This document shows, piece after piece, positions 9,066 to 18,847 of a stretch of 64,000 bases of DNA. The notes beneath the pieces are model-generated. The model did not search any database. It saw nothing but the letters and a program-made list of their open reading frames with translations, and was not told the DNA's origin. Within the stretch, counting starts at the first letter, position 1. Every line of letters starts with the position of its first letter. Made by a program: the position numbers and the translations under genes. Source of the DNA: Mageeibacillus indolicus UPII9-5 (GTDB lineage Bacteria; Bacillota; Clostridia; Saccharofermentanales; Fastidiosipilaceae); the NCBI RefSeq assembly GCF_000025225.2, contig NC_013895.2, positions 620,001 through 684,000 of the forward strand, read 5' to 3'.

Positions 9066-9115
9066 ACATGTGAAATTGATATCGTGCATATGTCTAACAT
9101 GTATTTTACACATGT
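9066..9115. promoter_or_regulatory. Candidate LysR operator: repeated ACATGT palindromes
   Basis: The hexamer palindrome ACATGT occurs at 9066, 9097 and 9110 in the divergent intergenic region, with a further partial copy (CATATGT) near 9087. LysR regulators bind clustered, partly palindromic sites in such positions. Assignment is by position only. Confidence 0.4.
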
Positions 9116-9205
9116 ACTGGTCTGTATCATAATGTATGCAGTCTTGAAGATAAATGAACAATAGGTTCATACAGAATAAATTTAAATACTGTTGTTGGTG
9201 AGATA

Positions 9206-10495
9206 ATGGACTATTTGAGAGCAACTCAAACTGATTTGATCAAAGAGCGGGATACGGCGCGAGAACTTTTGGCGGAGATGGCCTCTGAAGGCTTGCAGGT
9301 CGATTTCTCCGTAATAAGACCGTCAACGGCTCAGCTTGATCTATCTTTGCCGATGCTTAACGTCATTGACAGCCACAGCGTACTTGATAGTGAAAACGGG
9401 CAAGATTGCCGCAATTACGGTAGCACAGATGGTATCCCGGAGGCGCGTCGCTTGATGGCTCATATGCTGGGAACTCATGTTGTACATACGATTGTCAGCG
9501 GTAACAGCGGCTGGAACCTTATTTATCAGGTTTTGTCGCATGCTATGCTAGACGGAGTGTGTGGCGGTAAACCGTGGAAAGATGTTGAGGGACGGCGTTT
9601 TATTTGCCCCGTTCCGGGCGCATTGAACCATTGGCGATTGGCCAAGCAGTTTGGATTTACTTTATTGACCGTTCCGATGCGGAGCGATGGACCGGATATG
9701 GATATGGTGGAAGAACTTATAAAAGACAGTCGGGTAAAGGGTATGTGGTGCACTCCTAAGTATCAAAATCCGACAGGAACAGTATACAGTTCAGCAGTTA
9801 TACGCCGTCTGGCTTCACTTAAACCGGCAGCCAAGGATTTCCGCCTATTTTGGGACAACGCGTATGCGGTGCATGATTTTGGCAAAAACGTCGCCACCAT
9901 ACCGGACATTATAGAAGAAAGCGAAAAAGCAGGAAATCCGGAAATAGTGTACGAATTTGGCACCACCGATTTAATCACTTTTCCCGGATCAGGGTTGGCG
10001 GCAGTGGCCGCCGGCTCGGCAAATTTGATTGATATCAGACATTTCGTTGAAATGGCGACAACCGGAGCCAACAAAATAAATCAGCTGCGCCATGTGCGTT
10101 TCCTGAAAGGAAGCTCTGGCTTAAACGCTCACATGAAGAAACATGCAGCAATTTTGCAGCCTAAGTTTAAACTGGTTGAAAACATTTTAGCTCGCGAGTT
10201 GGCGAGCGGCGGTTTGGCGAAATGGACTGTGCCGAAAGGCGGTTATGTTATTTTGTTGCAGACCATTGAAGGTACGGCGAAAAAGATTATTCAAACGTGC
10301 GCCGCCGCTGGAGTCAAACTACCGCTGGCCGGATCCGCCTACCCCAATTGCAATGACCTGACAGACAATCATATCAGCCTGTGTCCGGCGGCTGAAAACA
10401 TCGATAAAATTGGCAAAGCAACCAAAGTTATTGCCTATGCAATAAGATTAGTTGGAACCGAGGCAATTTTGGCTGCCAAGGCAGGAGGACGTTAA
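9206..10495 (+). CDS. Aspartate aminotransferase-like fold protein (group 1c / MocR-type) lacking catalytic residues
   Basis: The whole 429-aa protein follows the fold-type I aminotransferase family of Pfam PF12897. Landmarks kept are YGSTDGIPEAR (71-81), GNSGWNL (99-105), a VPM-xx-DGPDMD segment (156-166), PKYQNPTG (184-191) and WDNAYAVHDF (216-225). The PLP Schiff-base motif, usually S-T-S-K-I-T, reads T-T-D-L-I-T here (253-258), so the lysine is Leu256. The substrate-carboxylate Arg (usual I-R-I-A-P) is Ser391 in ISLCP, and the usual GYDRHF is GALNHW (138-143). The reading frame is intact. Normal transamination is therefore unlikely; a binding or regulatory role is inference. GGTGAG (9196-9201) precedes ATG 9206. 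The yoaK-like gene follows 1 nt after the stop. Confidence 0.8.
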   Translation: MDYLRATQTDLIKERDTARELLAEMASEGLQVDFSVIRPSTAQLDLSLPMLNVIDSHSVLDSENGQDCRNYGSTDGIPEARRLMAHMLGTHVVHTIVSGNSGWNLIYQVLSHAMLDGVCGGKPWKDVEGRRFICPVPGALNHWRLAKQFGFTLLTVPMRSDGPDMDMVEELIKDSRVKGMWCTPKYQNPTGTVYSSAVIRRLASLKPAAKDFRLFWDNAYAVHDFGKNVATIPDIIEESEKAGNPEIVYEFGTTDLITFPGSGLAAVAAGSANLIDIRHFVEMATTGANKINQLRHVRFLKGSSGLNAHMKKHAAILQPKFKLVENILARELASGGLAKWTVPKGGYVILLQTIEGTAKKIIQTCAAAGVKLPLAGSAYPNCNDLTDNHISLCPAAENIDKIGKATKVIAYAIRLVGTEAILAAKAGGR

Positions 10496-10496
10496 C

Positions 10497-11174
10497 ATGA
10501 AAATGCTTAAACCATTTGGCGGCCAGATGTCGGAAAGCTTTCTCACGGCGTTGTTCATTATTTTATCGGGCGGGTTTCAAGATGCGTATACGTACGTGTG
10601 TCGCAACGAAGTATTCGCCAACGCCCAAACTGGCAATATCGTTTTGCTGAGTACGGCGATTTTTAAAAATGATTGGACTACGTTTTGGCGATATTTAATA
10701 CCTGTACTTTCTTTCTTTATTGGCACGGCTGCAGCGGAATCAATACACATGCGGCTGAAACTGCACGAAAAGATACATTGGCGACAGCTTATTTTGCTTG
10801 GGGAGATCATTATTTTGTTGGGAGTCGGGTTCATTCCTGCTTCTGTGGAAATACCGGCTAATGCCTTAGTGTCGTTTGTGTGCGCTATGCAGGTGCAAAC
10901 TTTTCATAAAGTGCGCGGCCATGCTTACGCAAGTACAATGTGTATCGGCAATCTTCGCTCGGGCGTTGAGGCGTTATGCATTTATGCACGTTGCCGCGAG
11001 CGGGAAATATTGCTGAAGTCACTTACTTATTTTGCGGTAATTTTGGTTTTCGCTGTAGGAGCTGGGCTTGGCAGTGTACTTACGCAGGCCTTAGGCTGCC
11101 GGGCTATATGGATTTGCTGTGTTCTGCTTAGCATCAGTTTTGGGCTGATGTTTAAGCGTTGTGAATATAATTGA
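10497..11174 (+). CDS. YoaK-family (DUF1275) membrane protein
   Basis: The 225-aa protein has about six hydrophobic segments and the DUF1275 hallmarks: an N-terminal SGGFQDAYTYV and FANAQTGNIVLLS, and a central AMQVQTFHKVRG followed by YASTMCIGNLRSG. The family is widespread in bacteria. It is annotated as a possible small-molecule permease but has no proven substrate. ATG 10497 is preceded by AGGAGG (10483-10488). Its start lies 1 nt after the aminotransferase-like gene, so the two are translationally coupled and probably functionally linked. atpB starts 26 nt downstream without a visible terminator. Confidence 0.85.
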   Translation: MKMLKPFGGQMSESFLTALFIILSGGFQDAYTYVCRNEVFANAQTGNIVLLSTAIFKNDWTTFWRYLIPVLSFFIGTAAAESIHMRLKLHEKIHWRQLILLGEIIILLGVGFIPASVEIPANALVSFVCAMQVQTFHKVRGHAYASTMCIGNLRSGVEALCIYARCREREILLKSLTYFAVILVFAVGAGLGSVLTQALGCRAIWICCVLLSISFGLMFKRCEYN

Positions 11175-11200
11175 GAAAAAACAGTGAAAGGAGAAGAAGC

Positions 11201-12013
11201 GTGGATAAAAGAAAACTTAAGCATTTTCTAATAGCTTGGTGTACCTTGGTAGTGATTGCTTTGGTGGTATCGCTTTTGTTGCGGCATAATCCGCGGACTG
11301 AGACAATCCAGATAGCCATGCGTGACGCCGTGCTACATGAAAAGAATAAAATTAATTTTTTGGGCTTGATTGCGGTTAATCCGTCATTCATTTCTGGCGT
11401 CATAATGACCGTGATTTTGTTGGTCCTGTCGGCGGTGTTACGTTTGACGGTTATTCGTAGAATGAAAGTTACGCCCGGGAAATTACAACTGTGTTTGGAG
11501 GGTGTTGTCGGTTATTTTTCTCATTTGGCCGAAAGCAACAGTCCGCATCGCAACAAATTTTTGGGCGCCTATGTATTTGGTGCCGGCGTATATATTTTTA
11601 CCGGGACATTGTTTGAACTGTTCGGTGTGCAAATGATTTCAACCGCCGGAAATCCCGTCAATCTTTCAGCTCCATTAGCCGATATCAACGGAGCGATCGC
11701 TCTCGGATGCTTTTCTTACTTAGTGATTATGTCGGGAGGCTTGGTCTCTAATGGAGTGAGAGGTGTGTTGCTGACACTTAAAGAATTTTCCCTGCCGATT
11801 TCACTCAGCTTCCGTTTGTTCGGAGCCTTGTTGAGTGGACTGCTGGTTACGGAATTAGTTTACTATTACCTTAGCCTGAGCTTTATTTTGCCGGTTGCAG
11901 TTGGCGTGATGTTCACCTTGATGCACGCTTTCATCCAAGCATATGTTTTGACCATGTTGACAGCGTTGTTTTATGGCGAAGTCAGCAAACCGCCGTTGAA
12001 AAAGCATACGTAA
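11201..12013 (+). CDS. atpB: F-type ATP synthase subunit a
   Basis: Subunit a forms the two proton half-channels next to the c-ring in the membrane. The protein (270 aa) has a cytoplasmic basic start, about six membrane spans, and the essential arginine in LSFRLFGALLSGLLV, followed by the C-terminal helix FTLMHAFIQAYVLTMLTALF. I chose GTG 11201 because AAAGGAG (11187-11193) is spaced 7 nt from it; TTG 11171 would overlap the preceding gene. No atpI gene precedes it. The cluster order is a, c, b, alpha, gamma, beta, epsilon, with delta missing as a separate gene. Confidence 0.9.
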   Translation: MDKRKLKHFLIAWCTLVVIALVVSLLLRHNPRTETIQIAMRDAVLHEKNKINFLGLIAVNPSFISGVIMTVILLVLSAVLRLTVIRRMKVTPGKLQLCLEGVVGYFSHLAESNSPHRNKFLGAYVFGAGVYIFTGTLFELFGVQMISTAGNPVNLSAPLADINGAIALGCFSYLVIMSGGLVSNGVRGVLLTLKEFSLPISLSFRLFGALLSGLLVTELVYYYLSLSFILPVAVGVMFTLMHAFIQAYVLTMLTALFYGEVSKPPLKKHT

Positions 12014-12086
12014 CAGCAAAAATGTAGAGGGTAAACAATACGGATAATGCGATACGCAGATTAAATTTTAATTTTTGGAGGAAATT

Positions 12087-12467
12087 ATGAAAAACATGAC
12101 GCGCAAAATTATAGTGATGAGCATCTTGATGCTGGTTTTGGGATCTTTAGGCGGCCTGTCGGTTTATGCCGTTTCAAATAGTGGGAATAAGGCCGACGCC
12201 GCTCCTGCTGCACAGAATATAACTGCTACTCAGGCGGCGAACGCCGGTGGAAATAAAGCTTTGGCCGCAGGTATTTGCGTAGGTTTAGCGGCAGCCGGTG
12301 GTGGTATCGGCATGGGCCTTTCAGTTGGTAAATCAACCGAAGCTATTTCACGTCAGCCAGAAGCGCTTAATAATATTCGTACCACACTTATGCTCGGATT
12401 GGTGTTCATAGAAACGGCAATTATCTATGGCTTAATCGTGGCAATATTGGTAATATTCGTGCTTTAA
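12087..12467 (+). CDS. atpE: F-type ATP synthase subunit c with N-terminal extension
   Basis: The last 70 residues form the normal c-ring hairpin: a Gly/Ala-rich first helix (AAGICVGLAAAGGGIGMGL), the polar loop with SRQPEA, and a second helix carrying the ion-binding Glu in FIETAIIYGL. The glutamine used by sodium-type c subunits in helix 1 appears to be Met here, so proton coupling is more likely; this is an alignment by eye. Unusually, the protein is 126 aa because it begins with a basic residue cluster, a hydrophobic segment (about 9-26) and an Ala/Asn-rich linker. This may be a signal peptide removed after insertion. TTGGAGG (12075-12081) precedes ATG 12087. Confidence 0.85.
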   Translation: MKNMTRKIIVMSILMLVLGSLGGLSVYAVSNSGNKADAAPAAQNITATQAANAGGNKALAAGICVGLAAAGGGIGMGLSVGKSTEAISRQPEALNNIRTTLMLGLVFIETAIIYGLIVAILVIFVL

Positions 12468-12479
12468 GGGGGGACTCCT

Positions 12480-12965
12480 ATGGGTGTACCGTTAAACATA
12501 GATTGGCAGCAAATACTTTTACACTTGTTCAATTTCTTCATTCTTGCCGGCGGCCTTTATATCTTGCTATATAAACCGATAAAGCAATATATGTCGGAAC
12601 GGCAAAAGCATTTTGCTGATATTGATGCCGCGGCACAAGAAAAGCTGCAGGCGGCTGAGGCACAAAAACAACAATATGCCGACCGCATGAAAGATGTTGA
12701 GAAAGAAATCAGCGCCATGAAAAATGAGGCGATGACGGCGGCAAAGAAAGCGGCCGCGGAAGAAATAGCGGCGGCAAAAGCGGAACGATTGAATATCATT
12801 GAGCAGGCCAAGTCGGAAGCGGAGCGGGAAAAAGCGAAGATTATTGCTGGAGCCGCTACAGAAATTGAAAACATGGTGAGCGAGGCGATTGATAAAGTTT
12901 TGGTAAGCGCGAAAGCTGATCCGTTGGACGATTTCCTGAACAAAGTGGAACGGGGGCGTGATTAA
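12480..12965 (+). CDS. atpF: F-type ATP synthase subunit b
   Basis: Subunit b is the peripheral stalk that holds F1 against rotation. It has one N-terminal membrane helix ([19 protein letters not shown]) and then a long charged, alanine-rich coiled coil to the C-terminus (161 aa). The C-terminal end would normally bind the delta subunit. Here the next gene carries a delta-like domain on alpha, and the stop of atpF overlaps its ATG by one base (12965). The ribosome binding site is an AAGGGGGG run just upstream of ATG 12480. Confidence 0.9.
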   Translation: MGVPLNIDWQQILLHLFNFFILAGGLYILLYKPIKQYMSERQKHFADIDAAAQEKLQAAEAQKQQYADRMKDVEKEISAMKNEAMTAAKKAAAEEIAAAKAERLNIIEQAKSEAEREKAKIIAGAATEIENMVSEAIDKVLVSAKADPLDDFLNKVERGRD

Positions 12966-14840
12966 TGGCGGAACATGAAATCCGTAAAATTGAACTGGAA
13001 GCGTATTTGTACAGCGCGACTCCTCCTACTGCCCAGCAAAAGGAACGTTTAATCGCTTATTTATCGCAAAAATATCAAAAGAATGTGGCTTTGGTCTGGC
13101 GGGAAGATAAGACAGTAAAAGATGGACTGCGCATTGAACTCGGCACGGCCGTTTACAGATGGAACTTGGATGAGATTTACGATTGGACGCCGGCCGGTAA
13201 AGGACAGCAACTGAAAGAAAAGATCACTGCTGCAATCAATGCAAGCCTCAAGCAAAAAGCGGAGGACGCATCGGAAAAAGCCGCCCGAGAAAAAAATATT
13301 GTGCCTTTGGTTAAGCAGGCACTGAACGACTTTACGCCTGTCCCAGGTGGCGATGAAGTCGGTACGGTGCAAGAAGTCGGTGATGGAATAGCTATTATCA
13401 GCGGCTTGAGCATGGCAGCGTACGGTGAGATCGTGTCGTTCAATTCTGGCATTAAGGGTATGATACTTGATCTGCGAGAAAACCAAATCGGTTGTGTAAT
13501 TTTCGGTGATGAAAGTGAAATTACTGAAGGCAGCATTGTTAAGCGTACCGGTAAAACAGCCGGTATCCCGGTTGGCGAAGGCTTTTTGGGCCGGGTAGTC
13601 AACGCATTGGGCGAGCCTGTCGATGACGCCGGTGACATTTGTGCCGTCGACTATTACCCGATTGAGAATCCTGCCCCGGGCATTATCCAACGGCAACCGG
13701 TCAACCGTCCTATGGAAACTGGCCTTTTGGCCATTGATTCCATGTTCCCTATAGGCTGCGGGCAGCGGGAACTTATCATAGGCGATCGACAAACCGGTAA
13801 GACGGCAATTGCCCTGGATACGATCCTAAACCAAAAGGGTAAGGACATTGTCTGTATTTATGTCGCCATTGGACAGAAGGCATCATCCGTGGCACAGTTG
13901 GTCGAAACCTTGCGGCAACATGATGCACTGAGCTATACAATTGTCGTTAATGCGACAGCTGGTGAGTCAGCGACTCTGCAATACATTGCTCCGTACTCCG
14001 GCTGTGCGCTGGGCGAATATTTCATGCATAAAGGCCGTAATGTTCTTATTGTTTACGATGATTTGTCCAAACATGCAATTGCTTATCGTACTTTGAGCCT
14101 TTTGCTGGAAAGGTCCCCTGGACGTGAAGCTTATCCTGGCGATGTATTTTATTTGCACTCCCGTTTGTTGGAACGTTCAGCCAACTTAGCCCCGGAATAC
14201 GGTGGCGGCAGCATGACTGCATTACCGATTGTCGAGACGCAGGCTGGCGATGTTTCCGCTTACATACCGACAAACATAATTTCAATTACTGATGGACAGA
14301 TATTCCTCGAAAGTGATCTGTTCCACTCAGGACAAAGACCGGCAGTTAACGTTGGACTTTCTGTATCGCGGGTAGGCGGTGCGGCACAAACCAAAGCAAT
14401 GAAAAAAGCGGCTGGGGCCATCCGGTTGGATTTAGCGCAGTACCGTGAAATGGAAGTTTTTATGCAATTTTCCAGTGACTTGGATGAAACTACCAAACGT
14501 CAATTGCGCTATGGTCAAGGTTTGATGCGCCTGCTGCGGCAAAATCAGTACAAACCATATAAACAGCATGAGCAAGTCGTCTTGCTTACAGCAGCTTTGA
14601 ATAAAGTCTTTATTGATCTGGATGTGGATGATATACCGGTGGCAAGTCAACGGGTGCTGCAGGCGGCGGATCTTGAGTTGGCAGATCTATGCCACAAAAT
14701 AGACCGTGACGGCATTTGCGAGCCGGAAGATTTTGAAAAGATCTTGACTCTTTCGCGTCGAGTGGTCGCGGAAATAGTGCAGAATAAAACTGCCGAGTCG
14801 GAACCGGCAATTGCGTCTCTTATGAAAGGTGAGATTAAAG

Positions 14841-14854
<14 letters not shown>
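12965..14854 (+). CDS. atpA: ATP synthase subunit alpha fused to a delta-type C-terminal domain
   Basis: Residues from about 110 to 629 are a normal alpha subunit: [13 protein letters not shown], Walker A GDRQTGKT (283-290), [20 protein letters not shown] and the arginine-finger region [14 protein letters not shown]. Alpha contributes regulatory nucleotide sites to F1. The first about 105 residues are extra. Residues 19-75 ([19 protein letters not shown], then [10 protein letters not shown], then [20 protein letters not shown]) match the C-terminal domain of subunit delta (AtpH), which normally binds subunit b. A charged Ala/Lys linker (80-109) joins both. The six-helix N-terminal domain of delta, which normally grips the alpha N-terminus, is not encoded anywhere in the cluster. 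A covalent fusion could replace that contact. The start overlaps the atpF stop. Confidence 0.85.
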
Positions 14855-17158
<2,304 letters not shown>

Positions 17159-17167
17159 GGTGATAAA

Positions 17168-17587
17168 ATGAATACATTCAAAGTTCATATTTTGGCTGCG
17201 GATAAAACTTTTTATGACGGTGATTGTGAATCTTTAATTTTGCCGACAATCAACGGGCAGTATGGCATTTTGGCCGGCCACTGCAACATGATAAGTGCTG
17301 TGGTTCCGGGCAAGCTGACCTATCGTCAACCCGGCGGCCAAAACAAGCTGGCTGCGGTATCTTCCGGCTTGGTTAAGGTTGAGAATAACGAAGTCTTGGT
17401 TTTGGTTGACAGTGCCGAACGTCCGGAAGACATTGATATCATAAAGGCTAAACGTGCTGCCGATAACGCCAAAGAAGCCTTGTTGCAAAAACAAAGTATT
17501 CGCGAGTACCATACCGCACAAATGGCCTTGGCCAGAGCAATTGCCCGATTGCGGGTAAAGAACAGCAGTGGAAAAGTAAATAACTGA
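17168..17587 (+). CDS. atpC: F-type ATP synthase subunit epsilon
   Basis: Epsilon binds the foot of gamma and inhibits ATP hydrolysis. The N-terminal beta-sandwich is recognisable by FKVHILAADKTFYDGDCESL, the conserved GQYGILAGHCNMISAV and an SSGLVKVENNEVLVLVDSAE stretch, and the C-terminal half is a two-helix arm ending in ARAIARLRV. Length is 139 aa. It is the last gene of the atp cluster and is followed by a Rho-independent terminator. Confidence 0.92.
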   Translation: MNTFKVHILAADKTFYDGDCESLILPTINGQYGILAGHCNMISAVVPGKLTYRQPGGQNKLAAVSSGLVKVENNEVLVLVDSAERPEDIDIIKAKRAADNAKEALLQKQSIREYHTAQMALARAIARLRVKNSSGKVNN

Positions 17588-17615
17588 ATTAAAAAACAAG
17601 TACAGAATATTAATT

Positions 17616-17653
17616 AACGGCATGTCGTCTATCAAGACGCTGCCGTTTTTTAT
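17616..17653 (+). terminator. Rho-independent terminator of the atp operon
   Basis: AACGGCA (17616-17622) pairs with TGCCGTT (17641-17647), with an inner GTCGTC/GACG stem, and is followed by a T-run. Confidence 0.85.
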
Positions 17654-17703
17654 TGTTGACGATTTAAATTAAGCGATTTTACGAATATCATTCAAAAATT
17701 ATC

Positions 17704-17765
17704 TTGACATAGGGAAAATATTTGCTAAAATGATTTATGCAAATGAGAATGAGTCGCAATTGCGA
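17704..17765 (+). promoter_or_regulatory. Promoter and possible metalloregulator site upstream of the zinc receptor gene
   Basis: TTGACA (17704-17709) and TAAAAT (17726-17731) are 16 nt apart. Just downstream lies a Fur/Zur-like AAATGAGAATGAG tract (17741-17753) and a perfect 12-bp palindrome TCGCAATTGCGA (17754-17765). The position over and after the likely transcription start would suit a repressor of the Fur/Zur class, but the sequence is not a clear match to a known box. Confidence 0.5.
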
Positions 17766-17827
17766 AAAGCCGATTGACGCCGGTCCGGTGAATATAGGCT
17801 AATAAAAATATATAGAAAGTGGTATTT

Positions 17828-18823
17828 ATGAATAATAAAAAATTGATTTCATTAATTTTATCTGCTGCGCTTGTAACTGTTCTGCCGTTTAGCCTTGCAT
17901 CGTGCTCCACTCCTGCCGGTAATGGTGCTGTATCGAAGGAAGCTACAGCCGCGTCAAACGCTGATTCATCGAAAAAGTCGGATGCAGGAACCTCGGAAAA
18001 ACCGCTTGTTTATACAACCTTTTATCCGGTTTATGATCTAACCAAAAGGATTGTTGGCGACAAGATGAATGTTAAGATGCTGATCAAGACAAGCGAAGAA
18101 CCGCATGATTTTGAACTTAAGGCCAGTGACATGCAAGATTTGCTTAAAGCGGATTTAATTGTTTATAACGGTGCCGGTATGGAAAACTTTATCCCAACCT
18201 TGAAGAATTCAATGAAAAAAGACGAACGTTTCTTAGATTTGTCACAGGGCTTGACCTTGCTGGAAAACAAATCTGATTTGGATGACGGCAAACATGAAGC
18301 TGTTAATCCGCACACATGGCTAAGCGTAAAAAACGCTATGGAACAGCTTGACACGATTTATCGTAAAATAAGTAGTATTGACCCTCAGAACAATGACTAC
18401 TATAAAGAAAACCTTGAAAAATCTTTAAAAGAATTCAAGGCTTTGGACGAAAAATTCACCACTGAGCTCGGCAAAATCAAGAAAAAAGACAAGTATTTTA
18501 TTGTTTCACACGCTGCATTCAATTATTTGGCCAACGATTACGGCTTGAAGCAAATTGCTGTTACCGGAATATCTCCGGAAGATGAGCCGACAGCCGCCCA
18601 ATTAAAAAAGATTGCGGACTTTGTAAAACAACATGGAATTAAGACTATTCTTTTCGAAGGGAAAGCGACGCCTAAGGTTGCGAAAACATTGGCCGATAAT
18701 ACAGGTGCCAAGACGGGCACGATTTACACTTTGGAAAACCTGACGCCGGAAGAAACCGAACTTGGCTATATTAAATTGATGGAACTAAATTTACAGACCT
18801 TGGCAACGGTGTTGGCAGAGTAA
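17828..18823 (+). CDS. Zinc/manganese-type ABC transporter substrate-binding lipoprotein (ZnuA/AdcA-like)
   Basis: This is a cluster A-I metal receptor anchored outside the membrane. A lipoprotein signal peptide ends at Cys26 (lipobox LASC). After a Ser/Ala-rich linker, the fold begins at PLVYTTFYPVYDLTKRI. Candidate metal-ligand histidines are in EEPHDFEL, NPHTWLSV and VSHAAFNYL, and the motif GISPEDEPTAAQL is typical of zinc receptors. The His-rich loop of many ZnuA proteins is nearly absent (only DGKHEAVNPH). No permease or ATPase gene for it lies nearby. ATG 17828 is 6 nt after GAAAGTGG. The histidine-triad gene follows after 24 nt, strongly suggesting joint zinc acquisition. Confidence 0.88.
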   Translation: MNNKKLISLILSAALVTVLPFSLASCSTPAGNGAVSKEATAASNADSSKKSDAGTSEKPLVYTTFYPVYDLTKRIVGDKMNVKMLIKTSEEPHDFELKASDMQDLLKADLIVYNGAGMENFIPTLKNSMKKDERFLDLSQGLTLLENKSDLDDGKHEAVNPHTWLSVKNAMEQLDTIYRKISSIDPQNNDYYKENLEKSLKEFKALDEKFTTELGKIKKKDKYFIVSHAAFNYLANDYGLKQIAVTGISPEDEPTAAQLKKIADFVKQHGIKTILFEGKATPKVAKTLADNTGAKTGTIYTLENLTPEETELGYIKLMELNLQTLATVLAE

Positions 18824-18847
18824 GCGGATAAAAGGACAGGAGGATTT

